This document shows, piece after piece, positions 1 to 7,511 of a stretch of DNA of 15,398 nucleotides. Position numbers and translations under genes: made by a program. The notes below the pieces were generated by a model. That model was not told the DNA's origin. It saw only the letters and a program-made list of their open reading frames with translations, and made no database searches. The stretch comes from JACTUA01 sp035506435 (GTDB lineage Archaea > Halobacteriota > Methanomicrobia > Methanomicrobiales > JACTUA01), in NCBI GenBank assembly GCA_035506435.1, contig DATJPK010000007.1:1-15398 (forward strand). Reading direction: 5' to 3'. Within the stretch, counting starts at the first letter, position 1, and each line of letters starts with the position of its first letter.

Positions 1-209
1 GCCGGCCGGTCAACTCCCCGGGGGTCGATGACCTCCTTCCCCAGCACCTTGATGAAGTCCGCGAGGGGCTGGAGGAGCGGCGGGCCGACGCGCTGCTGCA
101 TCCTGGCCGCGACCTTCCGGTCCAGGTACGCGAGGAAGAGGGCGTAGGCGGCGAGGAAGAGGAACCCCGGGAAGACGAGGACGTAGAGGAGGAGGAAGAA
201 CGGGTCCAT
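1..209 (-). CDS. mbhM: NuoH/MbhM-like membrane subunit of group 4 hydrogenase (5' part only, cut by window edge)
   Basis: This is the N-terminal 69 residues of the membrane subunit that anchors the hydrophilic hydrogenase arm, equivalent to NuoH/ND1 of complex I. The translation opens with a hydrophobic helix (about residues 4-27), followed by LDRKVAARMQQRVGP and then LLQPLADFIKVLGKE. This matches the family signature (ERKV..R.Q.R.GP, then LLQPLAD..K...KE) that lies beside the site where complex I binds quinone. The ATG at 209 overlaps the large-subunit stop as TGATG, so translation is probably coupled. The family is usually 300 or more residues, so most of the gene lies left of the window. 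By analogy with mbh operons, a NuoI-like ferredoxin gene probably follows. The family assignment is firm; the Mbh-type name comes from context. Confidence 0.9.
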   Translation of the reverse strand, partial: MDPFFLLLYVLVFPGFLFLAAYALFLAYLDRKVAARMQQRVGPPLLQPLADFIKVLGKEVIDPRGVDRP

Positions 210-1384
210 CAGGCCTCGCCCCCGGTGTCCTTCACGACGGTTATCCTTGACGTGCACGAGAGGCGGGGACGCGCCCGGCCTTCCCTGTCGACGACCGCCA
301 TGCGGGAGGTGCACGAGAGGCAGGGATCGATGGCGGCAACGATGACCGGGATGTCCGCTATGTTCTGTCCCACGAGGGTGACGGCCACCGAGGTCCAGTT
401 AGCAAGGGTCGGGGTCCGGATGTCGATCCGGTCCACCCTGTCGGTCCCGTTCGTCCTGATGTAGTGGCAGAGCTCGCCCCGGGGAGCCTCGTACCGGGAG
501 AGGATCTCCCCCCCTGCCGGCGCCTTCTTCGGGACATCCACGGTGACCGGCCCCGCGGGAAGGTGCTCGAGGCAGTACCGGATCATGCCGAGGCTCTCGA
601 CGAGTTCCCCGATACGGACAACGGTCCTCGCGTAGACGTCCCCCTCGGTGGCGGTCACGACCTTCCAGGGGATTTCGCCGTAGGCGATGTACGGGTCGTC
701 CTGCCGGACATCGTACTCCACGCCGCTTGCCCGGGCGGTGGGGCCGACAGCCCCGTAGCTGATGGCCTGGGCCCGGGTCATCGTCCCCACGCCCCTGAAC
801 CTGAGGAGCAGGGTTTCCTGCCGTTTCACCATCTCCAGGTACTTCCGGAGCCGGTTCTCCAGCTGCGGGAGGAACGTGAGTGTCCGGGCGACCTGGGACG
901 GGGAGAGGTCCCGCCTCACCCCGCCGATGATGTTCACTCCGTAGTTCACCCGGTTCCCGGTGAGCTCCTCCAGGATGTCCTGGACCACCTCCCGGTCCTT
1001 CCAGGTCCACATGAAGAGAGTGTTGAAGCCAATCTCGTGGGCGGCGACTCCGAGCCAGAGGAGGTGGCTGTGCATCCGCTCGAGCTCGGCGACGATGGTC
1101 CGGATGTACTGGGCCCGGGGCGGGGCCGAGACCCCCATGATCTCCTCGATCCCCTTCGCAAAGTTCGTCCCGTGGGAGTGTGAACAGATACCGCAGACCC
1201 GCTCGAGGAGGGGAATGGTCTTGTTGAAATCCCGCTGCTCGGCGGCCTTCTCGATCCCGCGGTGGTTGTACGAGACGTCGAGCTCCAGCCGGACGATGGT
1301 CTCGCCGTCGGCAACCACCTTGAAGTTCACCGGCTCCTTGAGGGCCGGGTGCTGGGGCCCGACGGGGACCGTGATCTCGACCAC
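209..1384 (-). CDS. mbhL: [NiFe] hydrogenase large (catalytic) subunit, group 4 membrane-bound type (MbhL/NuoD-like)
   Basis: This is the catalytic subunit that holds the Ni-Fe active site and interconverts H2 and protons plus electrons on the cytoplasmic face of the membrane complex. It has 391 residues. The N-terminal nickel-binding motif is RVCGICSHSH (Cys64, Cys67) and the C-terminal one is DPCLSCTSR (Cys355, Cys358). Both pairs are intact, which separates it from the NuoD of true complex I and supports real hydrogenase activity. The start is GTG at 1384, right after the upstream TAG, with SD GGAGGTGA five bases before it. Its 3' end overlaps the NuoH-like gene by one base. Oddly, the C-terminal segment LSCTSR..VV is repeated 19 residues later (375-388). 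Group 4 large subunits such as HycE are cleaved just after this Arg, so the repeat may sit in a removable tail. A Mbh-type identity is preferred over Ech or Hyc because of the Mrp-like genes upstream. Confidence 0.95.
   Translation of the reverse strand: MVEITVPVGPQHPALKEPVNFKVVADGETIVRLELDVSYNHRGIEKAAEQRDFNKTIPLLERVCGICSHSHGTNFAKGIEEIMGVSAPPRAQYIRTIVAELERMHSHLLWLGVAAHEIGFNTLFMWTWKDREVVQDILEELTGNRVNYGVNIIGGVRRDLSPSQVARTLTFLPQLENRLRKYLEMVKRQETLLLRFRGVGTMTRAQAISYGAVGPTARASGVEYDVRQDDPYIAYGEIPWKVVTATEGDVYARTVVRIGELVESLGMIRYCLEHLPAGPVTVDVPKKAPAGGEILSRYEAPRGELCHYIRTNGTDRVDRIDIRTPTLANWTSVAVTLVGQNIADIPVIVAAIDPCLSCTSRMAVVDREGRARPRLSCTSRITVVKDTGGEA
221..319 (-). repeat. 19-codon tandem duplication at the 3' end of the hydrogenase large-subunit gene
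   Basis: Two diverged copies lie in tandem with a period of 57 bases (19 codons). Copy one is residues 356-374 and begins LSCTSRMAVVDREG; copy two is residues 375-388 and reads LSCTSRITVVKDTG. The DNA core gtgcacgagaggc.ggga occurs at 252 and again at 309 on the plus strand, with more divergence outside it. The copies differ at many bases, so this is not an assembly duplicate. The second copy lacks the first ligand: Cys355 corresponds to Arg374. Confidence 0.85.
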
Positions 1385-1864
1385 CTACTTCACCTCCTCC
1401 TTTATCCCGCCGTAGAAAGTCCCCTTTTCCGGCTTCCAGTCCTTCCGCATGGGGTACTCCTTCTCCGGCCAGTCCTCGTTCAGGATGATGCGCTTGAGGT
1501 TCGGGTGGCCCGGGAACACGATCCCGAAGAGGTCATGGATCTGCCGCTCGTAGATCCCTGCCGCCAGCAGGATGTCGTGCACTGACGGGACTGACGGGTC
1601 AGCCCGCGGGAGGTTCACCCGGATGGAAATGACCGTGCGGTGCTGGCCGGTGAGGTGGTAGGTAAGCTCGAAGGCTTCGCCGGCATCGGTCACGCTCATC
1701 TGGATGAGGCGTTCGCAGGAGAGGGGGCCGAGCGCAGCTTTGAGCGCGTCCCGGGCCTTCTCCCTCGCGGTCACCACCTGGATCCGGTTCGACCTGAGCT
1801 GTGCCACCGGCCCGAAGACCTCCAGGACCTCCTTCGCCCGTTCCAGGGTGAGGGGTTCCGTCAT
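1385..1864 (-). CDS. mbhK: NuoC/MbhK-like hydrogenase subunit (30 kDa-subunit family)
   Basis: This 159-residue hydrophilic subunit belongs to the complex I 30-kDa (NuoC) family, which packs against the large and small subunits. The family signature is clear near residues 103-144: an ERQIHDLFGIVFPGHP segment and then RIILNEDWP....YPMRKDW, matching the usual ERE..DMFGI.F.GHP...R(I/L)L..DW....PLRKD pattern. The start at ATG 1864 overlaps the stop of the small-subunit gene by four bases (ATGA). It has an excellent SD (GGAGGTG, 1870-1876, spacing 5), which excludes the longer in-frame upstream reading. The stop TAG abuts the GTG of the large subunit. It has no catalytic residues of its own; the role is structural. 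Confidence 0.93.
   Translation of the reverse strand: MTEPLTLERAKEVLEVFGPVAQLRSNRIQVVTAREKARDALKAALGPLSCERLIQMSVTDAGEAFELTYHLTGQHRTVISIRVNLPRADPSVPSVHDILLAAGIYERQIHDLFGIVFPGHPNLKRIILNEDWPEKEYPMRKDWKPEKGTFYGGIKEEVK
1390..1397 (-). promoter_or_regulatory. Shine-Dalgarno site fixing the GTG start of the hydrogenase large subunit
   Basis: The minus strand reads GGAGGTGA, the full archaeal anti-16S complement, five bases before GTG at 1384. It lies inside the last codons of the preceding mbhK-like gene. It justifies a GTG start where no ATG is available at the expected N-terminus. Confidence 0.85.
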
Positions 1865-2403
1865 GGTCCCACCTCCGCCTTCCTGCCCTCCCCCGCCGGT
1901 TCCCCGGGCGGGGCGGGCTGCTTCTTTCGCCATTCCTTTCCCCCGCGGGCGACGTCCTCGCCCATGAGCCGGAGGGTTTCGACCACGCCGTTGATGATCT
2001 CGTCGGGCCGGGGCGGGCAGCCGGCCACGTAAACGTCCACCGGGACGACGTCCTCCACCGAGTTCAGGACATGGTAGAGCCCCTGGAAGACCCCGCCCTG
2101 GCTTCCGCAGGCCCCCATGGCAATGACGTACTTCGGCTCGGGCATCTGCTCGTAGATCCGCCGGAGCCGTGGGGCCTGCTTCCTCGTGACCGGGCCGGTC
2201 ACGATCAGGATATCGGCATGGCGCGGGGAGCCCTTCGCGAGGATGCCGAAGCGCTCGACGTCGAAGCGGGGAGTCAGGGTCGCGATGATCTCGATGTCGC
2301 AGGCATTGCAGGCGCCGCTGTTGAAGATGGTGATCCACGGGGACTTCAGCCGCGCCCACGTGGCGAGCCGCTCTGACAGGGACATGTCCGTCCTCTCAGT
2401 CAT
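1861..2403 (-). CDS. mbhJ: [NiFe] hydrogenase small subunit, NuoB/MbhJ-like
   Basis: This 180-residue subunit carries the [4Fe-4S] cluster next to the Ni-Fe site and passes electrons between the large subunit and the ferredoxin-like subunit. The four ligands are visible: Cys32 and Cys35 (GACNACDIE), Cys99 (GACGSQGG) and Cys129 (GCPPRPDE). The C-x2-C spacing is that of energy-converting hydrogenases; NuoB of complex I has adjacent cysteines. The ATG at 2403 has a GGAGG seven bases upstream in a 21-base gap after the NuoA-like gene. The last 25 or so residues (KEWRKKQPAPPG... to the end) are a Pro/Gly/Lys-rich tail that looks disordered and overlaps the next gene start. Assignment to the small-subunit family is secure. 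Confidence 0.95.
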   Translation of the reverse strand: MTERTDMSLSERLATWARLKSPWITIFNSGACNACDIEIIATLTPRFDVERFGILAKGSPRHADILIVTGPVTRKQAPRLRRIYEQMPEPKYVIAMGACGSQGGVFQGLYHVLNSVEDVVPVDVYVAGCPPRPDEIINGVVETLRLMGEDVARGGKEWRKKQPAPPGEPAGEGRKAEVGP

Positions 2404-2424
2404 CTGTCTTCCTCCAAGATAGCA

Positions 2425-2754
2425 TCACTGCTCCCACCTCAGTACCATGACGGCGACCGCGATGATGGCGAGGTACCCGATCGTCGCCCAGAGGCTCGCC
2501 GAGGCCGGTGCGGTGGCGATCACGAGCGCGGCGACATGGGCGAGCGTGAAGAAGATGGCGACGTAGAAGAACTGGTACGACGGCTGGTAGGTCTGGGCCT
2601 CCCAGGCCTCCCCGCCGACGTACGGCATCCGTTTGTCGCCAATGTCAGCCGGCCGGGGGGCGATCCTCCGCGCCCAGAGGTAGACGAGGAGCCCGAACCC
2701 GAGGGCCACCGCGTAGATGACGAAGGGGGAGAGGAGCAGGTCTGCGAGGGCCAT
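2425..2754 (-). CDS. NuoA (ND3)-like small membrane subunit of the hydrogenase complex
   Basis: This 109-residue protein has three predicted membrane helices (about residues 7-28, 60-81 and 88-105), the topology of NuoA/ND3. After helix 1 a polar loop contains YVGGE (45-49), where complex I NuoA has Y-x-C-G. Helix 2 starts FFYVAIFF, like the F.VAI.F of NuoA. The conserved NuoA acidic pair is replaced: the D-V-E position reads H73-V-A75 here. The gene abuts the preceding antiporter gene (TGAATG), with GGTGGTGG about five bases before the start. Its position between the antiporter-like and NuoB-like genes is that of mbhI in Pyrococcus mbh operons, so it may be the MbhI counterpart, though I cannot confirm this. 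A NuoA-like fold is likely; the exact equivalence is uncertain. Confidence 0.7.
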   Translation of the reverse strand: MALADLLLSPFVIYAVALGFGLLVYLWARRIAPRPADIGDKRMPYVGGEAWEAQTYQPSYQFFYVAIFFTLAHVAALVIATAPASASLWATIGYLAIIAVAVMVLRWEQ

Positions 2755-4227
2755 TCAGGCCACCACCCACGGGAAGTAAGCGGCGGCGCTCCCGAGCCAC
2801 CCGGATATCGCCCAGGGGAAGAACCCGAGCATCACGGTCACCACGGCGAGGAGGGCGACCGCGATGACTCCCGCGAGGGGGATCCTCCGCCCGTCCGCCC
2901 CGCCATGGCCACCGAAGAGGACCGTAGAGAGCAGGGGGACATAGTACCCGAGCGAGAGTGCGCTGTTTGCCGCAAGGATGAGCGCGAGGGCCACTCCGCC
3001 CCAGGTAAGGGTCGACATCCCCGCGAGGAAGATGAGGGCCTTTCCCGCAAAGCCCGCGGTGGCCGGGACCCCCACGAGCCCGAGGACGAAGATCGAGAAG
3101 GCGACCCCGACGACCGGGTTGCGGCCGCCCGCTCCCTCCATCCGGGCCGTCTCCGTCGAGCCCGCCGATGCCGCGAGGAGGTCTGCCGAGAGGAACGCCC
3201 CGCCCTTCATGAGCCCGTAGGCCACGGCGTAGAACAGGCCCGCAAGGATGCCCGTGGCAACCCCGTACGTGAGCCCTATCCCGAAGGGCAGGAGGATGTA
3301 TCCCATCTGGGCGATGCTCGAGTACGCGAGGAGCCTCCGGACGTCGGTCTGGGCGAGGGCGAGGAGGTTCCCCGCGGTCATGGTGAGGACGGCGAGCACG
3401 ATGAGGAGGATGCCGGCAAGCGCGGAGCCTCCCCCGGCCGGGAGGGCCGCGAGGGAGAGCACGAGGGCGAGAAGGGACCCTGCCTTCGTTGCCCCCGCCA
3501 TGACCGCTGTCACCCCGGCCGGTGCAAAGCTGTAGGCATCCGGGAGCCAGGTATGGAGGGGGACGACACCGAGCTTCACGCCGTACCCGACAGTGACGAG
3601 GGTCGCCGCGGCCGCGAGGAGAACGGGGTCGGCCCCCGCGAGGGCCAGGGGGAGGTCGGCGATGGTGAGCGTGTGGCCGGCGAGGTAGAGGAGGGCGACC
3701 CCGAGGAGGGCCGTGAGGGTGCCCGTGACCCCCTGGAAGAGGTACTTCACCGCGGCCGGGATCGCCCGGGGCTCCTCCCCGTGGAGGTAGGCGACGAGGG
3801 CATAAGAGGGGATTGCCGAGAGCTCCACCGAGACAAAGAGGGTAAAGAGGTCACGGGTGAGGCCGGCCGCCGAAGCTCCCGCGATGGCGAAGAGGAGGAG
3901 CGGGTAGTAGAGCCGGAGGGGACCGCGGGGGTCGAGGCGTCCCTGCGAGGCGAGCGCAGCCGCCGCCCCGAGGAAGGTCACGAGGAGGGCAAAGGCGATC
4001 CCGAGGGGGGACGGCTGGAGGATCGGGCCGGGGATTGCCGACGGGCCGAAGGAGCCGGTCACCCCCGCAGCGAGGAGGACCAGGAACACCGCCGCAAGCC
4101 ATGCCGCAGAGAAGGTCCCCGTCCACCGGAGGTTCCGGGCGGGGAGGACCCTCGCCACCAGGTACGCGAAGACGCCGCCGATGGCGATGAGGAAGGGGGA
4201 AAGGGCCGCGAGGTCTGCGAGGATCAT
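2755..4227 (-). CDS. Antiporter-like ion-translocating subunit (MrpD/NuoN/MbhH family), third pump module
   Basis: This 490-residue polytopic membrane protein belongs to the proton-conducting antiporter-like family (Proton_antipo_M). The ion-path residues are all in place: Glu135 in FVSVELSAIPSY, Lys218 in YGVKLGVVPLHTWLPDAY, Lys248 in GATKAG, Lys341 in GLMKGG, and Lys396 in the last broken helix (GFAGKAL). It is therefore expected to be a working ion-pump module driven by the hydrogenase reaction. It starts at ATG 4227, overlapping the upstream fused antiporter gene by four bases (ATGA), and its TGA abuts the NuoA-like start. The Lys341 segment lacks the paired histidines seen in NuoL-type proteins. 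MrpD, MbhH and NuoN cannot be told apart from motifs alone. The family call is secure. Confidence 0.92.
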   Translation of the reverse strand: MILADLAALSPFLIAIGGVFAYLVARVLPARNLRWTGTFSAAWLAAVFLVLLAAGVTGSFGPSAIPGPILQPSPLGIAFALLVTFLGAAAALASQGRLDPRGPLRLYYPLLLFAIAGASAAGLTRDLFTLFVSVELSAIPSYALVAYLHGEEPRAIPAAVKYLFQGVTGTLTALLGVALLYLAGHTLTIADLPLALAGADPVLLAAAATLVTVGYGVKLGVVPLHTWLPDAYSFAPAGVTAVMAGATKAGSLLALVLSLAALPAGGGSALAGILLIVLAVLTMTAGNLLALAQTDVRRLLAYSSIAQMGYILLPFGIGLTYGVATGILAGLFYAVAYGLMKGGAFLSADLLAASAGSTETARMEGAGGRNPVVGVAFSIFVLGLVGVPATAGFAGKALIFLAGMSTLTWGGVALALILAANSALSLGYYVPLLSTVLFGGHGGADGRRIPLAGVIAVALLAVVTVMLGFFPWAISGWLGSAAAYFPWVVA

Positions 4228-7200
4228 GCCCCCACCCCCTTCGTGGCAAGGAAGAGGATGACGACGAGCGTCACCCCGAAGAGGAGGAGGTTCCAGTTCA
4301 CGTCCCGTCCCTCACCCCACATGCCCCTCCTGCCGAGGGCGATGAGCCCGGCCGCGAGGTCGAGCACGGTCCGGTACACCCAGCCGAAGATCTCCCAGAG
4401 CACGCCCGAGAAGTCGACGACTGCCCTGCAGGCAGCCGCGTAGAAGGCGTCGAAGTCGACGAGGCCGGTGTCGTGCGGCTCGAGCAGCTTCTTCCCGATG
4501 GTGAAGAAGAACAGGGCCGCTGCCCCGAGGACGGCGAGAGTCGTGAGCGTCTGGGTGGGGTCGTAGGCGGTGTAGGTGACCGGCGCGGGGAGGATGGCGT
4601 AGAGGAGCGGCGGGTAGAGGCCGATGGCCACGCAGAGTGCCGCCGTCCCGGCCATCGCGATCTGGGCGGTGAGCGGGGGATCGGATGCCGTCGGGAGATC
4701 CTCCTTCGCCGGCCGGTGGAAGGCGAAGTAACCGAGCTTCAGGAACGAGAGGAAGGTCCCGAAGGAGGCGATCTCGAGGAGCGCCCAGAGGAGCGGGCTC
4801 GTCTCCTCGGCGGCGAGGATCACCATCCCCTTGGAGACGAAGCCGTTGAAGAGCGGCACACCCGAGATGGAGAAGGCCGCGATCCAGAAGGCGACCGCGG
4901 TGACGGGCATCTTCTTCCAGAGCCCGCCCACCCTCGAGAGGAGGTTTTCCCCGGTCTTCCAGATGATCACGCCGACCGTCATGAAGAGGAGGGCCTTGTA
5001 GAGGATGTGGTTGAAGACGTGGGCCATCCCGCCGTTCAGGCCGAGGAGGCCGACATCGCTCGACCCCGAGAGCCAGCAGAAAAGGCCGACGCCCGCGACC
5101 ATGTACCCGACCTGCGAAATGATGTGGTACGAGAGGAGCCGGCGCATGTTGTTCTGAAGGACCGCGAAGCTCACCCCGTACACTGCCATGAGGGCCCCCA
5201 TGTAGGCGACGAGGATCGTCGAGGGCTGGGCGCGGGCGAGGAGGTAGACCGCGAGCTTCGTCGTATACACCGAGAGGAAGACGCTTGCCGCGAAGTGGGC
5301 CCGGGGGTAGGCGTCGGGCAGCCACGTATGGAGGGGGATGAAACAGATGTTCACCCCGATCCCGAGGAGGATGAAGAGCGCTCCCCAGGAACCGACCCCG
5401 GATCCGCCGAGGGCCGCGAGCGGCCCGACGACCGGCGATCCGCCGGACATGATGAGGAGGGCGATCCCCGCCCCGAGGAGGGCTCCCCCGAGGGCGTGGA
5501 ACAGGAAGTACCGGAAGCCCGCCCCGACGGCCTCACCGCCCTCCTGCCAGATCAGGATGGTGGAGGTGACGGCCATGAGCTCCCAGAAGACGAGGAGCGA
5601 GATCCAGTCGCCCGCGAACACCGCCCCGATGGAGGTGCCTGCATAGAGGAGGGCGAAGAGGTGGAGCCGGGGATGGTCGATGGTCGCGGCATAGAGGACC
5701 GCGAGGAAGGTGATGAGGGCGAAGATGGTCCCGGCAAGGTACGAGAGGGCGTCGACCCTGAGGAGGGTCAGGGTGTAGCCCATGAAGGGGACCTGCCAGA
5801 GGGAGACCCCTGCCTGGGTCGCGCCCGCGAGGTAACCCCCCGGGATGAACAGGACGTCGAGGAGCGCGAGGCCCGCGACGATGACGAGGCCCGCCTGCCG
5901 GGCCCTGCCCCTGAGGAGGAGCACGAGCGGCCCGCCGATCACAAAGACGAGGAAGGGCGGGATCACGAGCGATGTCGAAAGGCTCCCGAAGCTCATCATC
6001 GCGGTCCCCGTCACGTCTGCGGCCATCCGTGCGGCGATGGCGAAGGGGCCGTACGGGATCGCGGGGAAGAGGCCGAAGAGGAGCCCGCAGCCCGCAGATG
6101 CGAGGATGGGCAGTTTCAGGGTCGGCCGCGCGCCGGAGCCCGTTCCCTGGTACGCAGGGAAGAAGGCCCGGATGATGATCGGGAGGAAGTAGGCGAGGTT
6201 GAGCACGCTCGACGCGGCGAACACGAGGAGGATCCACCAGTCGCCCGTGCTCCATGCCCCGACCGAGAGGTACCACTTCGAGACGAAGCCTGCCATCGGC
6301 GGGAGGCCCGCCATGGAGAGGACCGCGAGGGTGAAGGCCCCGAACTCCCACGGCATCCGCCTCCCGAGACCGTCGAGCTCCGAGATCTTCGTCTTCCCGG
6401 TCTCAACAGCCACCGCGCCCGCGACGAAGAACATCGCGAGCTTCGAGAAGGCATGGGCCGCGATGGCAAACCCTGCCCCGAGGACGGCCGCGGCCCTTCC
6501 CGCGTCGGAGACGCCGGTCATCCCCCCGGGGAGGAGGATGGCGGCACCGAGGATGATGTACGAGAGCTGGCTCACCGTGGAATAGGCGAGCCGGAGCTTG
6601 AAGTCGTCCTGCAGGAGGGCAAAGAGCGACCCGATGACGATCGTCACGACCGCCGCACCGATGACAATGTTCTGGAGCCCGAGGTTCCCGACGAGGTCCG
6701 GCCCGTAGAGGTACAGGAGGAGTCTCAGGATCCCGAAGACCCCGGCCTTCACCACGGCGACGGCGTGGAGGAGCCCGCTCACCGGCGTAGGGGCGATCAT
6801 CGCCGAGGGGAGCCAGCCGTGGAGGGGGACGACCGCCGCCTTCACGGCAAAGCCCGCGAGGAGGAGGAGGAAGGCGAGCCGGGCGAACTGGGGCGCGAGG
6901 GTCGCGACCGAGGGGGCCCCGCCCGCGACGAAGTCGAGCGAGGCACCCATCCCGGCGAGGAGGAACGTCCCGGCGAGTACCGCGACCCCGCCCGAGAGGG
7001 TGTAGATGAGGTACTTCCTGCCGGCCGCGAAGGCCTCCGCGGTCTCCTTGTGGACGACCAGCGGGTACGTCGCGACGGTGAGGATCTCGTAGAAGATGAA
7101 GAGGGAGAAGAGGTTCGACGAGAGGGCAACCCCCATCGTCGCCCCGATTACGAGGGCGAATGAGGCATAGTACCGGGCCTGGGCATGCTCCTGCAGGCCC

Positions 7201-7511
7201 CGCATGTACCCGACGTTATAGACCGTCGTGAGGATCCAGAGGAAGGATGCGAGGGTGGCAAAGAGGAGCCCAAGGGCGTCCCCGTGGAGCCGGATGGCGA
7301 ACCCCGGGAGGATGGTGAGCCCCGGGGTGAGCGTACCTCCGGATGCGAAGAGTGCGGGAAGGGCCGACGCGGCGAGGAGGAAGGTGATGACCGCGGTCAC
7401 GAGGGAGGCGGCCTCGCGCTCGTTCGGCCGGTTCCTGAGGGCGAGGATTGCTGCCGCACCGAGGAAGGGCACGGCAACGGTGAGGGTGAGGGCCCAGGAG
7501 TTCGCGTCCAT
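4224..7511 (-). CDS. Double antiporter-like subunit: two MrpD/NuoL-type ion-pump domains fused in one polypeptide
   Basis: This 1095-residue protein is about twice the usual 490-650 residues of the family. Domain 1 (about 1-500) has Glu142 (FYEILTVATYP), Lys224 (AVKAAVVPLHGWLP), Lys255 (VVKAGVF) and His353/Lys357 (HAFSKLAM). Domain 2 (about 507-1000) has Glu644 (FWELMAV), Lys752 (YTTKLAVY) and His831/His835/Lys839, but Asn721 stands where the TM7 lysine belongs (GVNICFIPLHTWLPDAY). After domain 2 come a long amphipathic stretch (about 1015-1065) and a final membrane helix (1073-1090), resembling the lateral helix and last helix of NuoL. The ATG at 7511 directly follows the MrpC-like stop (TAGATG). 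A Met-Met pair at 505-506 sits at the domain junction and could be the relic of a second gene's start. An in-frame fusion of two adjacent genes is the simplest origin. Family identity is secure. Confidence 0.93.
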   Translation of the reverse strand: MDANSWALTLTVAVPFLGAAAILALRNRPNEREAASLVTAVITFLLAASALPALFASGGTLTPGLTILPGFAIRLHGDALGLLFATLASFLWILTTVYNVGYMRGLQEHAQARYYASFALVIGATMGVALSSNLFSLFIFYEILTVATYPLVVHKETAEAFAAGRKYLIYTLSGGVAVLAGTFLLAGMGASLDFVAGGAPSVATLAPQFARLAFLLLLAGFAVKAAVVPLHGWLPSAMIAPTPVSGLLHAVAVVKAGVFGILRLLLYLYGPDLVGNLGLQNIVIGAAVVTIVIGSLFALLQDDFKLRLAYSTVSQLSYIILGAAILLPGGMTGVSDAGRAAAVLGAGFAIAAHAFSKLAMFFVAGAVAVETGKTKISELDGLGRRMPWEFGAFTLAVLSMAGLPPMAGFVSKWYLSVGAWSTGDWWILLVFAASSVLNLAYFLPIIIRAFFPAYQGTGSGARPTLKLPILASAGCGLLFGLFPAIPYGPFAIAARMAADVTGTAMMSFGSLSTSLVIPPFLVFVIGGPLVLLLRGRARQAGLVIVAGLALLDVLFIPGGYLAGATQAGVSLWQVPFMGYTLTLLRVDALSYLAGTIFALITFLAVLYAATIDHPRLHLFALLYAGTSIGAVFAGDWISLLVFWELMAVTSTILIWQEGGEAVGAGFRYFLFHALGGALLGAGIALLIMSGGSPVVGPLAALGGSGVGSWGALFILLGIGVNICFIPLHTWLPDAYPRAHFAASVFLSVYTTKLAVYLLARAQPSTILVAYMGALMAVYGVSFAVLQNNMRRLLSYHIISQVGYMVAGVGLFCWLSGSSDVGLLGLNGGMAHVFNHILYKALLFMTVGVIIWKTGENLLSRVGGLWKKMPVTAVAFWIAAFSISGVPLFNGFVSKGMVILAAEETSPLLWALLEIASFGTFLSFLKLGYFAFHRPAKEDLPTASDPPLTAQIAMAGTAALCVAIGLYPPLLYAILPAPVTYTAYDPTQTLTTLAVLGAAALFFFTIGKKLLEPHDTGLVDFDAFYAAACRAVVDFSGVLWEIFGWVYRTVLDLAAGLIALGRRGMWGEGRDVNWNLLLFGVTLVVILFLATKGVGA

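Noticed and set aside
1865..2359. N-terminal extension of the mbhK-like gene
   Set aside because: It is an Arg/His-rich shadow of the small-subunit gene. ATG 1864 has a perfect SD and gives the normal family start.
2536..4443. Long plus-strand open frame opposite the antiporter-like genes (635 codons)
   Set aside because: It is antisense to clear membrane-protein genes, and its translation is a Glu/Arg/Gly/Asp-rich string with no domain. This is the usual shadow of GC-rich Leu/Ala/Val codons.
4473..7163. Very long plus-strand open frame opposite the fused antiporter gene (896 codons)
   Set aside because: Its composition is almost all Glu, Arg, Gly, Asp and Pro with no motif, and it mirrors the membrane helices of the opposite strand. 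It is a codon-bias artefact, not an antisense gene.
4224..7511. Fused antiporter as a sequencing error joining two genes
   Set aside because: Both domains stay in one frame, with sensible protein sequence across the junction and no overlap out of frame. An error would have to remove a stop cleanly. It remains testable by reads.
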